Shown: positions 10,556 to 22,904 of the stretch, one piece after another
Numbering within the stretch: position 1 is the first letter of the stretch
How the letters are laid out: each line of letters begins with the position of its first letter
Source of the DNA: Nectonema munidae
Taxonomy: Eukaryota > Nematomorpha > Nectonematoida > Nectonematidae
Assembly: GCA_030549495.1 (NCBI GenBank)
Contig: JAUIRK010001055.1
Coordinates: forward strand, 619,001-683,000
Length of the DNA: 64,000 bases
Direction of reading: 5' to 3'
Notes under the pieces: model-generated
What the model was told of the DNA's origin: nothing
The model's database searches: none
The model's input: the letters and a program-made list of their open reading frames with translations, nothing else
Translations under genes and position numbers: made by a program

Positions 10556-10963
10556 ACTTGGAGAGCATTTGGCTCCTTTCATACCTCACGTCGACTACAA
10601 AATTGCAAAAATCGGTGCAGAACGCGTATTGGCGAATTATGTTGATTTCAAATCTAAAATTATTTTGTTTGAAAGTAACGTTAAACATGCTTCAAAGGCT
10701 CATGGAGTCAGTAAGCAGTGGCGTAGCAATTAAATGTAAGTTGGAGGGGCAGAAGAAGAGTTTCGGAGGGGGACAAGCGCATTCAGCTAGTGTTAAAGTC
10801 TTAATTTATACATACATGCTCATGCGTATATAAAAATCTATCCTAAATCCAAAAAAGGGAGGGGGGTTAATAAAATGTATACGAATTATTATTTTTATCA
10901 TAAAGTGTCCACTTCAGTAAGAGTAAGATGAATAAGAATGAAGATAGAACTGATTTGAGTTAA
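10556..10963 (+). CDS. Unrecognised host terminal exon, interrupted by a MITE
   Basis: After an acceptor at 10553-10555 the frame reads LGEHLAPFIPHVDYKIAKIG, then AERVLANYVDFKSKIILF and ESNVKHASKAHGVSK up to 10715. At that point a 198-bp MITE (10716-10913) plus its 8-bp target duplication intervenes. Beyond it, in the same phase, come codons for SKMNKNEDRTDLS, a TAA at 10961-10963 and an overlapping AATAAA-type polyadenylation signal. As the sequence stands, translation would run into the MITE and stop after five foreign residues (QWRSN, stop at 10731). Composition is balanced and host-like. I do not recognise the protein; it looks soluble. Upstream exons were not found. Alternative: an old pseudogene exon. 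Confidence 0.5.
10716..10913. mobile_element. hAT-type MITE, 198 bp, inside a coding exon
   Basis: Starts CAGTGGCGTAGC at 10716 and ends with a reduced GTCCACT terminus at 10913. Both sides carry the octamer TCAGTAAG (10708-10715 and 10914-10921), a perfect 8-bp duplication. Length and left end match the MITE at 6229-6422. It contains a G-rich internal stretch and no gene. Confidence 0.6.
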
Positions 10964-13900
10964 ATAAATGTAACTTTAAATGAATAATTACGGTTTAACC
11001 ATAAGGTAGATAAGCAAGATCGGTCTGTGATAAATAAAGTAAAATGAAATTACTTCATAATTTTGTGCGACGTAAACTCCGCAATAGAAGCCAAGTGAAA
11101 ATGTGATCTAAAAAAGAAAGGATGTTTAAGTGAGTGCAAGAGCAGAATAATCAGCATTAAGATTTACCAATAACTTGAACATTTTAAAATCTTCATATTA
11201 TATCTGATTTTTGCAAGTCTGAAAAATTCAAAAATAAAATAGAAGCAATTAGAAAAACATTCTTTTGTGACGTTTCCTATTCACCTCCCCCCCCCCCCGG
11301 ATGTGCGCCCCTGTGGAAAACATATGGCGCACAAACCCACATCACATCTAGAACACTTCTTAGCACAACTTCTTTTTTAACCATCTTTCACCGTTTTGGC
11401 ATAATGATGAACGCAATCTTTCTCGTCGAAACCCTAAAGTAACCATGTAAAAAGATTCCACCACCACGTTTTATAGCTAATACCAATTCTATATGTATTG
11501 CAGTTTTGATCCATTAAATCTGTTCCTCCCATTCTGATGTATTTTTTAATAACATTGGGATCTGAATACTCATATATTTATTTTCAGACACACTCCATCT
11601 TTTTACATAATCAAGTGATTCAGAGCCATATTAAGTTGATGGTACTGTAACAACAGGATTATCTTTCCATCTTGTAAATATTTTAGAATTTTGATGTATA
11701 GCAAAACATGTATCATAGATCCTCTATTCATTTTATTCACCATCTTGACATCTTTTAGGGACAGTTTTTTTCGTAAAATAATTATCAAAAAAAGAAACAA
11801 TATGGATAGTCTTTATTATCAATGCCATAGTTGTTAAGGAAGGAAAAAACTGTAGCCACGGTTTTGCTCTAAGTTCAACATCTTAATTTCAAAATAAAGT
11901 CTTTTCCGAAATACTCTACCCTTGCTTCATCTAAGAAATGTTCTTTGTTGGTACAAAATGTTCCATAAATTTTTCTTGTAAATGCTTTATTAATGGACGA
12001 AGCTTGAAATATTTATCTTTAAAATCAATATTTAATTAAATCATTCGAAAAATGAAGACTTCTCATAACTTGATCAAACATGTTTTTGTGCATTGATAAA
12101 TATACTGCATTATTTCTTAACCTTCGCAAGACGGATGGTTTTTTGCATACGCGAAAGTGTAAGTAAAATATAGTCCGATGTGCAAAGGTGTTCATTCAAG
12201 CTAATTATGTTTGTTAAAATTTGAGGGCAAAATTTTTATATTTTAGCTTGAGTCGGAGTCACTAATAAAAGATTCACTCCGGAGGTGGAGTCATTAAATT
12301 ATTTAGGTGACTCCACACGCCTGGTTGTGATAATTTCATTTATAAATTTAGCTCTGGTCAAATCAGGTTTTCTACAAACAGGTTTGCACTCACTATATTA
12401 CATTGGAGGAAAAGGCGTTTTCAATATATTCGAGAGTTTAAAATGACATGTAAAGGCCTATCTTTTATTATATGGCTAATTTATTTTTCTCAAATATAAA
12501 TTTTGTTTGTGAAATGTTTTTCAATCATATTCCTACTGCCTACTTATAATATAATTTTCTATATCATTGTATGAATTATTAAAAAATAGAAAAATTCAGT
12601 TTATTTCAATCAAGTTCCGAGCAGATTTCGGAGCAAAAGCCGGTAATTCCATAAATGTTGCTTCATAATGTCCATAATGTCTGATAGTAAATTATAGCTT
12701 CAAAGATGTTTCTTGCTGTGAATTTTATGAATATCTCCGTCAAAATAAAGAAATTTTGAAAAATATTTCATCTTAGCAAAAGTACGATTGAATCAGATAT
12801 ATTGTTCGATTTTTGTAACTTTGACTTTTCTTAATAAACTCATTTTTTGCATATATTAGTTTTGCAAAATTAAGTTATTCCGGCTTATTAAGATTTCTTT
12901 CGAATTTTAACGATTACCAGCAAATTCTAAAGCGTTATTTAAAATCTTTGGTTATAACTTTTATAATCTGTTTTTCAATTTAAAGGTAAACGGTGTAGTG
13001 ATATACATGAAAAATAATGAGAAAAATTTGAATATAATTGATCACGCTAAGAGTCAGAATTTTACTTCTATGAAAATATACATTTTTGTTTAGATAAAAA
13101 AATAGTGGTTTATCCTTTCATTTTTTTTAGCTAAAAATAGTAATATATTTGTTTCATGAATACACTAACTAAGCTACTTTAAAAATTATTTTTTTCAGTT
13201 CCTTGTCTGAGGAGTTATACATTTACCAACTAGTTTTATTCTTTTAGCAAAAAATGCAGTTGTTTGTACGATCAGGTTTGGGGAGGGAAAATATCCGAAT
13301 TCAATTACGCCTCCTAGTACTTTCAAAAATCGGACTCCAACTCTGGATAGATTTAACGCCAACTCTTCGCTAAATAAGGGCACTCCATATGTTAACAGAA
13401 ATTAAACTATTTTTTATTTAAATTAATCGATACCGACTGCTATCTCTTAAAAATATCCGAATCCCCGTTTAAAATTTAGCATAAAAATGTTTCTTACATG
13501 AAAACGACTATTCGTCAATATGAGTAATGGCATCGGGTAAAAATACACCATGCAACAGAAAGGCGTAAAAAAAGGCCCTATAATAAACTCTGTAACATGG
13601 GAGCGTCCTACGATAAAAAAACAAAATTCAAGCGTTAGTTATTTATAAGCTCATATTTATATTTTTACATTTTATTTGTTTATACTATTTATATTTCAAT
13701 ATACTAAAGAGGCCAGCAACAATTTTGAGCTTGGCGCCGCAATAAAATCCGTACATGAAAATTTTAAAGTTTAGTAAATTCCAAATATCTATCATTCAAT
13801 ATACTTAGAGAAAAAAAATAATAATTTTTTAATTATCTGCAGTTATTTTGCATAATTCTATATACTCCTTTTTAAACAATTATCGTTAACCGGTTAATAA

Positions 13901-15151
13901 TGTTGAAATAAGGGACTTGGATAAAAAAGTTTCGAAAAATACTTTTAAATAATTTTAATTTAGAGCAAGGGCCATATAAAAGAATTAATAGTCAAATATG
14001 GCGAAGAAAAGGTTGGCCACACAATCATAAAAAAAATAAATAAAGACATTTTACATACTTGACAAGAAATTTACTAAAAAAAGAAATAACCCAGAGTTAT
14101 AGAAACCCAGTATCTAACCAACCTTACTCACGCCCCCTATATATATATAACAGCAATAAAGGGTAGCAAAGAAAGCTGTAGAGGCCTCTAGTATTTAACT
14201 ACTTTAAGTTTTTAATATATTTTCAAAATTGACTTTATATAAAAGTAAAGATAAACAAAGAGAGATTAAATTTAGGCATATAAATGTATAGTCTCGTTTG
14301 AGAGTAATGTTGAAGAATTTATTAAATTTTAAGGATTGGTTTAGTGGGAAGATTTTGATGTTTAAGTGATGTGAGTGAGTTTCAATGTCTCCTTGGTGTT
14401 ATGCCTAATATAGTTTCTGATTTGAATATGAAGTTAGAAATGGTTGATCGGAGGAAAGAAACAATTAAAAGAGTATGTAGTCAGGTCTTTTATCGGATGT
14501 GAACTAACGCGACAAAATTGAATCAGTTGCGTGTGATAGACGATGAAGATTTTATTTGCAATGGCAGTGTCCAGTTATTAATCTGATAATTTGACATCAG
14601 AAAGTAGCTTTGTGGTTTCTCCAAATTTATCTTTAAAAGGAAAGTGAGGAGAAGGAGGAGACTACCTTCTCAAATCGAATAAATTTATTTTGTTCAGCCT
14701 TTAACAAACTCAATTCTAAGCTACCGGGCGAGTGAAGGTTAAGAGAGTCGAGTGTACGAGAGCTCTTTGCACCATATAGTTGTAAATTTATGAACAGAAT
14801 ATTATGTTATTTATTTGGTCATTTTTCTTATTTTAAAATGTTATTGTAAGTTGTTTTCTGTATTGTCGCAAGGAAATTCTGTATGTAGGTTTAGTGGTTG
14901 ATGTTTGGTTTTGTATCGTGGCTATAATCAAAGCAATTTTATAGAGGAATTTGGACATCAACGTTTTCCTTTGGTAGAGTTTTATTTAAGATAGACTAGG
15001 GATTATTTGCCTTTGAATTTTTAAAGTTTTCTAGCAGTATTTAATTCTTTTTAGATTTTTTTTAGAGATGTGTAGTGAATTATATTTTTAGTTGGTTTAT
15101 TTTTACTTTTGAATGAGTGGCGAAATATGATTGAAATCTGTATATTCCAAA
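10964..15151. other. Long gene-poor AT-rich region
   Basis: No gene recognised. Noted items: a C-tract ending in GGATGTGCGCCCCTG at about 11285-11311, the mirror image of the CAGGGGCGCACATC terminus seen at 24487 and 24937; a segment at about 12120-12160 that recurs near 63791-63830; and a short TA run at about 14139-14148. The DNA just before 15152 is the left flank of the LINE insertion. Confidence 0.4.
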
Positions 15152-15335
15152 TAAATACGTTTTTCCTACTGTAGTTTGTATTTTTTTAGAAATACTTGTA
15201 CTGCGCATTATTTTGTAATTTTATAAGATTTGAGAAAAAACTAGGTCAATATATTTTTAAAGGGGTCAGAGATGCAGTAACGTGTAAAATAGGTGTCAAA
15301 GCTAGGTTTAAATATATGCTTTTGAAATCATTACT
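15152..15335 (+). repeat. 184-bp direct repeat, left copy (LINE target duplication)
   Basis: Runs from TAAATACGTTTTTCC to AAATCATTACT. It matches 25935-26118 over all 184 positions except one (T here, C there, in the CTAGG[T/C]CAAT context). It abuts the LINE 5' end on its right. Non-coding. Confidence 0.85.
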
Positions 15336-15365
15336 CAAACTACAAAATGGAGTTTTTCTCTATAA

Positions 15366-16451
15366 ATGATTAGTGTTTCCTTTTTTTATTTAGCCTGTTT
15401 TACAAGTATAATTTGTTTTTGTTTTAACTTTTTGTTCATGAATTCCTGTGAACTCGTTGACATTATTTGTAATTTGAAGGATTCGGTTGAATCTCTTACT
15501 AAAAAAGAAATTAAGCTGAAACTTGAGTATATTATTGAAAAGTTTGGTGTTTCTATAAATTTAGAAGAGAAGTTGAATAAAATAGAAAAATTGGTGGAAA
15601 AATCCTGTATAAAAACTTATTCTGAAGTCGTTCAAGAAAATGTTTTTAATAAGACATCTAACTCAAAATTTAATCCTATTTCTAAGAAAGCTTCAGAACC
15701 AAGGTATACTCTGGTTATTGATGTTAAAGATAATTTAGGTAATTCAATAGGTAATGAAAGCTTTGATAAAGTATCTTTTTTGCATAAAAATCTTGCGAAA
15801 TCTAAAATATTGCGAAGTAATATTTCTAACAATAAAGTATTTGTTGACTTTCATGATAGAGCTGAACTTGAAAAGGCCGAATCTGTTTTGAATGCCAAAA
15901 ATATACAAAATCAAGTTTTTATTAGTAAAAATCGTATACCTAAAATAATTCTAAAAAACATCCCTAAATTTCTTGATTTCAATAATATAGATGAAATAAA
16001 AGAACACCTACCTTCTAAAAATGATATACCAATTGACGCATTTGAAAAAATTGTTAAATTTGAATCTAAAAGAACTAGTAAATCCTTCAATTTATTGATA
16101 TCTTTGAAAAAGAATTTTTTTAAAGCTCTTTGCTTGAAAAACAGAATATTTTTTGGCCTTCTTTCCTATGAAGTTTCCATTTTCTTCCCCAAAGTCAAGT
16201 ATTGTCTAAACTGCACTCAGTATAATCACTCTACTCATGAATGTAAAAAGGCGATCAAATGTCAGACTTGTTTTTGTAGTGAACATACTTTTGACAAATG
16301 CAATATTGATAAACAAACCAAATGTTTCAAGTGTAAAGATAACAAATGCACCAAACAATTTTATAATCTGGATTGTCCGTCATTTATTAACATCGTAAAT
16401 GTAATTAAAAATAGAGAGTATAATAATTATTATACTGTAATGAATGATTGA
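15366..16451 (+). CDS. LINE ORF1 (gag-like zinc-knuckle protein)
   Basis: An uninterrupted frame of up to 361 codons; a more likely start is the ATG near 15438 (MNSCELVDIICNLKD). A lysine/glutamate-rich, coiled-coil-like N-terminal segment is followed by a region resembling the PRE_C2HC/RRM-like part of Jockey ORF1 proteins (YTLVIDVKDN through IPKIILKNIPKF). Three C-terminal cysteine knuckles follow: CLNCTQYNHSTHEC, CQTCFCSEHTFDKC and a divergent CFKCKDNKCT...C. Known role in the family: binding element RNA in the ribonucleoprotein particle. It is the only intact frame of this LINE, ending with TGA at 16449-16451, about 160 bp before the recognisable ORF2 start. Confidence 0.85.
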   Translation: MISVSFFYLACFTSIICFCFNFLFMNSCELVDIICNLKDSVESLTKKEIKLKLEYIIEKFGVSINLEEKLNKIEKLVEKSCIKTYSEVVQENVFNKTSNSKFNPISKKASEPRYTLVIDVKDNLGNSIGNESFDKVSFLHKNLAKSKILRSNISNNKVFVDFHDRAELEKAESVLNAKNIQNQVFISKNRIPKIILKNIPKFLDFNNIDEIKEHLPSKNDIPIDAFEKIVKFESKRTSKSFNLLISLKKNFFKALCLKNRIFFGLLSYEVSIFFPKVKYCLNCTQYNHSTHECKKAIKCQTCFCSEHTFDKCNIDKQTKCFKCKDNKCTKQFYNLDCPSFINIVNVIKNREYNNYYTVMND

Positions 16452-16569
16452 TTTGAAGAATCTTAGTAAAGATTCAACTTTTTTGCCTCTTGATTTACAT
16501 GATACAAAATATTTTGATAATTTTGAAGCTGATCTAGGGCATCCACACAAAATTTTCATCAAAAAGATT

Positions 16570-19104
16570 TTCTTTCCTGTAACTTTGAAATCTCCTTTAA
16601 AAACCTGAAACTGATGCATTTTAATATTCGTAGTCTAAAGTCCAACTTTGATTCCTTTTTCAATTTTATTAGTTCTTCCGAGTTAAAATTTCACTTTATT
16701 GTTCTAAGTGAAATATGGCAATTGGGCTCTCAATCTTTTGAACTTCCTGGTTATAAATTTTATTTTCATGAGAGGAAGAAACGTGGAGATGGTGTAGGTG
16801 TCTTTTTCTTAGCCACTTTTAACTTAGTCTCCATCAAAATCTGTCTTGCTCCAATATTTTTTTTGATTCCTTATTACTTAGTTTTCAAATGGAAGATAAA
16901 CTTCTCAACTTGTTGTCTGTATACAGACCTCCTAACACCGATATTTCTATATTCAACAACTATTTATCAAGTATTTTTAATAAACACTCTTTCTCTAAAT
17001 TTTCAATTATTTGCGGAGATTTGAACATCAATTTGTTTGATTTTGATAAAAATTCAGATAACTTGGATTTTATCAATATTTTTCATCAGGTTGGCTTTTT
17101 CCCTACCATAACTAAAGGTACTCGTCTTACCTCCTCTTCCTGTTCATTAATTGACAACATTTTTATAAATTTTAACTTACCATATTACTCTTATAATGTT
17201 ATCAGTAATATCTCTGACCATTTCCCCAATTGTATTTTCATTGATGACTTCTTTAAGAATCCAACTAAGTCTTTTTACTCGTTCAAAAAAAGTTTTGGCC
17301 TTAAACAGCGCTTATCTTTTATTTCCAGTGTAGCACAAATCAATTTTGAGCCAGTATTTGAAGCTAAAAATCCGAATAATGCATACAATATTTTCATCGA
17401 TCTCTTGAAGAAATCATTCACTCTTAGTTTCCCATTTGTAAAGTTCAAAGTGAAAAATGACAGTAAACCATGGTATTCCCCATTTCTAAATTCTCTTAGG
17501 AAATTGAAAGTCAAATATTATAGGGTAGAGCTTCTCAATCCTAGTCCTTTGAACTGTGCTAAATATAAAAATGTTTTGAAGCAGTATAAGATTGAAATTT
17601 TAAGGGTTAAATCCGCATATTACTATAACTATTTTTCTTCTTGTAAAAAAAATACTATATGGAACACATTAAATAAGATTTTAAAACCCTATAATAAAAA
17701 TTCGTGTAATGCTCTTTTCAGTAGTGATGAATTTGCTAATCATTTTGCCATTACTTCTGAGGTTAATATCAACACTTCTTCTTATAACTTCATCGATAAA
17801 ACTATCATACTAAATTCATCTACTTTATATTTGCACGAAATTAACTATAACGATATAGTGACTGCAATAGCTTCTTTATCAAATAAAAGGTCATGTGGTG
17901 ATGATGAATTGACTATTTGCCATATAATAGATATTCTTCCTAGTATTCATTTTGCTCTTTCTCACATATTTAACTTATCGATTGCAATGGGAGAATTTCC
18001 TCAAGATCTTAAATTAGCGCGCATTATTCCTGTTTTGAAGAATGGAAAGCCTGCTAATTCATTGGATAGTTATCGACCGATTTCAATCTTGTCCAACTTC
18101 TCCAAGATATTCGAGAAAATCATTTTAAGTAGAATTATATCTTTTTTAGACAAGCATAGAGTTATCAATCCGAATCAATTCGGTTTTTAGAAATATAAAT
18201 CAACTGAAGATGCTGTTTTATCTCTACTTAGCTCCATTTCTAGTCATTTTTATGCTAAAAAGTTTAGTTTGGTTGTATTTCTTGATTTAGCTAAAGCTTT
18301 TGATAACGTTAATCATCAACTGCTCAGCTAAAAATTGTTTAAATTAGGTATACGCGGCCCTCTTTTAAAATGGCTTAATAGTTTTTTATATAAACGAACG
18401 TTTTTTGTTTCTCTCAATGGAAAATCAGAGGTCAAGTTTGTGGAAAAAGTTGTCCCTCAAGGGTCAATCCTCGGACCCCTACTTTTCCTTCTGTTTATTA
18501 ATGATATCTTCTTTGTTCTAGATAATCGCGCTTCCTTAATTATGTATGCTGATGATGCGGTCATGTCTTTAAATTTTAATGATATTTCAACAGTTTCTAT
18601 TATTAGTAACTCTTGTTTAAAATCAATTTGTAATTAGTGTCACCATAACATGCTTTCCCTCAATTTGAGAAAATGCGTCTATATGATTTTCTCTAAAAGA
18701 TCACTTGACATGAATTTCAATATAACACTCGAAGGTTTAAATTAAGTAGGGTAGATTGTTTTACTTTTTTAGGAGTAACTTTAACTAGCAATCTTTCATG
18801 GTATAAGCATATTTCTTCGTTACATTTAAAAGTGTCTCGACTTCTTGGGACTTTTCGTAAAATAGATAATTGTCTCACTTTCCTATGTAAAAATCTACTT
18901 TACTATTTCATATATCCACACTTCCTGTATTGCAATCTTATATGGTGCTCTTCTTGTTTAACGATGTTAAGAAAATTACATTTATACCAAGGTAAATTCT
19001 TGCAGTTTATTAACAGTTCTAATAATACCAATGACTATCTTTCCAGTATTTGTATTTTTGATATCAATGTTTTATCTCATTAAAATTTTTTTTATAAATC
19101 GTGT
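16570..19104 (+). CDS. LINE ORF2 (EN-RT), disrupted
   Basis: Endonuclease motifs: MHFNIRSLKSNFDSF at the N-terminus, FIVLSEIW, YRPPNTD (near 16925), GDLNINLFDF, SSCSLIDNIFINF and SDHFPN. Reverse transcriptase motifs: LARIIPVLKNG, SYRPISILSNFSKIFEK, FLDLAKAFDNVNHQ, VPQGSILGPLLFLLFINDIF and the catalytic YADD (MYADDAVMSL, near 18545). Damage seen: a frame change at a run of eight T near 16857-16864, a TAG at 18188-18190, a TAA near 18329, a TAG near 18635, and further stops after 18740. All catalytic motifs are still readable. The C-terminal part is split by the Mutator insertion and resumes at 25401. Confidence 0.85.
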
Positions 19105-19113
19105 ACCCAAATG
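19105..19113 (+). repeat. 9-bp target duplication of the Mutator element, left
   Basis: ACCCAAATG immediately outside the left TIR; the right-hand partner is ACCAAAATG at 25392-25400, with one mismatch. Nine-base duplications are characteristic of the Mutator superfamily. Confidence 0.8.
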
Positions 19114-19352
19114 GGGTAGTACTAAAAAACGCGCTCAGACGCGCTGAGGTACAATTTTTTGTTAGAAGCATACTTTTTCTCTAAATATAACTTATAAAAA
19201 AGAAAAATGATTTTACAAAGAAGATTTATCTTATTTCACGATTATTTTTAGCTACTCATTAAAATTTTAACACTTTCTTTTTTTTATTGTTTTTTTTATT
19301 CTTTTCCTTTTGTCCAAGTTCGCTATGTCTATCGTTTCATTTAAAATAAAAC
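19114..19352 (+). repeat. Mutator left TIR
   Basis: About 239 bp, complementary to 25151-25391 with scattered differences. The outer end GGGTAGTACT is followed by a small palindrome, GCGCTCAGACGCGC. Confidence 0.85.
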
Positions 19353-20088
19353 AAAAATTTTATGTATCTTAATTTGTAATTTGCAATTCTGAATTTTATT
19401 TTAAAAAATGCTTGTAGATTTTTAAAATGTTAAGATATATTTCCTTTCATGCATGAACCAATCAAACTATTCTCTTATTTCGATAATTTTTTCGTCTGCA
19501 ATTTAAAAGAACTAGATATTTCCTTTCTCCTTATTCTTACTCTTAGTCCTTAAAAATTGTATATTCCTTTACTCTTACTCCGAGCGGTCATTTGAATTAT
19601 TTTAGCCCTCTTGATAGAACAAATCAGTTTTAATTTTGATTTGAAGATAGCTTTATGTATAGAAGATATTTTATTCACCTAATTTTAGAACTGAAATTTG
19701 AGTGATGTTGACGGATGATTTTCAAGAATGTTGGTCTAACCCAAGTGTGAACCCATGGGAAACATCAATCCTTAATGTCTGCTTCATCAGCCTACCTGAG
19801 ATCTTCAAGTCGTGAAATTCTGAGAAGGAATCAAAGCTTTGAACAATAAATTTTTCCATTCTTTTTTTTTAACTATTTCAAACTATAAATCAAAAAATTA
19901 CAAAAAGGTTTCTCAAAGATATTTTTCTATATGATAAATTCTATTAAAACCTTATTATTTTTATTGAGATATGATTATCAATAAATAAAGAATTTTGTTC
20001 TGGTTGTGATTGTTTGTATGAAAACATTTCTATTTTAGATTTATAATTTTTCATGTTTATTTATAGTAATTTTTTTATTTTTTCATAG

Positions 20089-22821
20089 AAACAGGATTTT
20101 TCATGTGGGAACTGTTTGCAGATGATTTTCTCCGATTTTCTCCATTGTTTTGTTTGCTTCAAACATTTTCATTATTTATGTGAAGATCTATGTTTTATTG
20201 AGTATAAACATTTCTTATCTTCAAACTATATATGTATTAAGTGTCTAACTATAGATAATAAATTTAATTTTCTACTCCAACTTTTGAAGGAGGTACTGTA
20301 CAGTCCAGGATGTGAAAAGAAATTTTTTTTTGTTGGTTTGAACATTTTGTTACGGACGGAAATATACCCAATGACAAAAAAATACAGTGAACCTTTTGTT
20401 TTTGAACATTTTACAGTAGATTATCCATCAAATATGATCCATGTATCTGATCTAACTCCAATCTCAACAACTCCTGATGGTAATTGTTTTTTCAATTCCA
20501 TCTCTATACTTCTTTGTAGTAACGAAAGTTTATCCACTGAACTGAGAATAAAGACTGCAATTGAACTAAACTTATTCAAAGAATACTATATAAGTGTTGG
20601 TTTGGAAAATAATATTTATAAAGTATCAACAGAAATTGATGAGGAATGTCATAAGATTTGTTTTTTGCGCTCATGGGCTTCTGTATACACCATAATGGCT
20701 ACTGCGACAGTTTTAGGTCGTCCTATAACTTCAGTATACCCTTCGATAAATAGTGAAAAAGATTTAGTGTTTGATATTTTAAATCATACGTTTTACCCAA
20801 GAAACAAATATTCAAAATTTGAAAGTTTTAAAATATTATGGACAAATTCCAATTATGTTGAGAGTCAATATTTTATACCCAACCATTTCGTTTCACTTGT
20901 TACCTTTACTAATATTTCAGATAGTGACATTTTTCTTCTTAATCATCAAAAGAACGCCATGTGTTTGTCTAAGAAGCCGTTGTCAGAACCTTCGTTTGAT
21001 GAATATAAAAATATAAAGAGAAAAATGGGAAATACCGAATCAAATTTAGCCCTTCCATCTCCTATAATGAAAACAGAACCTCTGAAAAAGAATGAAATAA
21101 GAGGATTTTTATCAACTTCAAAGATAGTTGATTTGTTAGAATCACATTCTGAATCCTTGAATTATGTTCCTCAGCATAAAAAAGAGAATGTTTTCTTTAT
21201 TGTTAAGAGAAGCTTTAAAAATAATAAAAATAGCTTCAATGACAATTGCGGTGCTTGGGTGTCAATGTCTAGTAAGATATATTACTTTATTAAAAATGCT
21301 AATGGCTTACAAAATGTAACTAAAATTGAAAGAAAGTTTTTTACACAACGGGGTATTAGGGATGAGATAAAAGAAGAAAGTTTGATAATACTGCATAGGT
21401 ATTATTCCTCTTTAAAAGTTGCTCCTTCATACAAAAGAAGAATTTCGTACTTTAAACAACATCCAGATAATTTGGTTCATCTTTTCAGTCACTGTGTTTA
21501 TGAATATATTGGTTCATACCCTGATATTATATCTTATCATGGTAATTGTCAAGATCATCAGAGGCATTTTACAAAGACAAATCCCTCAGTCTTTGAATAC
21601 GTTAAGGACAAACTTAAAACAGATTCTCCTAAAACTATATATATAAATTGCCTCAAGTCAAAAGAAAACATTCCTCGCGATTCAAAATTCATTTACAATT
21701 TAAAGTACTCTAATAATAAAAGTCAAGATCCTCCAAACCTAGCAGATGATTTACAACATGTTATGTCATTGATATCTTCGGATCATCCTTTTATCAAGCG
21801 AATGTCTGTGTTGTCTGGTGGTAGCCCAACAATCGTATGCTACACTGAGAATCAACTAAAACATGAAAAACTGTATTTTTTTTACAAAATAGTGCTACAT
21901 CAGTGTTGAGTATTGACAAGACATATAATTTAAGTTCATGCTTTGTCACCGTTACTGTTTTTCAAAATGAAAATATTGAAACTAAACTGACAAAAAAAAC
22001 TTCAATTTTTTCTGGGCCAGTTTTCATACATTTTAACTCTACATATCAAACATTCAATGAATTTTTCTCATTTTTACATACAAAATTATACTCTGAATCG
22101 CTTTAAAGTTTTCAGAGTTTGGTCATAGGCTTGGACCAAGAACTAGCTCTACTGAAATCTATTGAATTTAATATTCCTAATGCAAAAATAATCCTATGTA
22201 CACGTCATTTAAAGGATAATATTATACGTAATTTGAGAAAAAAAGTGAATATGAAAGAAATGGAAATAAATAAACTTGTAAATTCACTGTTAGGTACAAA
22301 AGGACTAACAGACTCATCTTCTAATATTGAGTTCAACATTAAAGCAACTGAATTACTCAAAATATACGAAATTGATACGGTTAATTATTTGAAAAAAAAT
22401 GTTATACCAATTTTAAAAAAATATGTTTTTGACGTACACAGAGCGTTTCCATATATTCCATTTAACTGGAAAATAATAGATCGGAATCACTCAATCATGT
22501 GTTGAAATCAAATATTAATTGGAAACCTAAAAGTATTACCAGTTTGATACAAATGTTGCACGATCAAGTTTTATATGAAGAAACTATGCTTAAAAATTCT
22601 TTCATTGATATAGGTAATTATAAGTTGAAAGAAGAGATGTCTCATTTAAAAAAAATATCAAATACGATAACTGAAAGTGAACAAGATAATATGTATGAAA
22701 TTCTAATTTCTTATAACAAGGATAAATTTAAGAAGCGTTGTTTAATTTCTTCTGATTGTAGTTTTTTAACAGAAAGAAGGCCCAACTTAGCGATGAAACC
22801 TGGCCAAAGAAGACACAAAAG
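20089..22821 (+). CDS. MULE transposase with N-terminal PHD-like finger and OTU domain
   Basis: The frame opens straight after a TTTTTTATTTTTTCATAG acceptor (ends 20088), so an upstream exon is implied. Order of parts: (1) a Cys/His array CGNC...CFVC...HYLC...CIKC, spaced like a PHD zinc finger (20104-20262). (2) An OTU-type cysteine protease domain, with PDGNCFFNSIS holding the catalytic Asp-Cys pair (near 20477) and NHFVSLV supplying the histidine (near 20885). (3) A MULE core: LSIDKTYNL (first Asp), FSGPVFIHFN, VIGLDQELAL (second Asp), ILCTRHLKDNI, ESLNHVLKSNINWKP (Glu) and LAMKPGQRR. Damage: a frame change at an eight-T run near 21875-21882, one TAA near 22104, and a frame change near 22475. 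The MULE family call is secure. The OTU is presumably a deubiquitinase-like module, with function inferred from its triad only. Confidence 0.8.
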
Positions 22822-22870
22822 GTAAATTTAATATAACATTATTTTTCATATTTTTACTTTTCTATTTTAG
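22822..22870 (+). other. Small intron in the MULE transposase gene
   Basis: GTAAATTTAA donor at 22822 and CTATTTTAG acceptor ending at 22870 give a 49-bp intron. Joining the flanks keeps frame and yields a short basic tail. Confidence 0.55.
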
Positions 22871-22904
22871 GATTAAAAAGGAAAATATATTGAGAAAACT
22901 CTGA
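22871..22904 (+). CDS. MULE transposase last exon
   Basis: Encodes IKKENILRKL and a TGA (22902-22904), continuing from the RRHKR end of the previous exon. AATAAA follows at about 22928. Confidence 0.5.
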
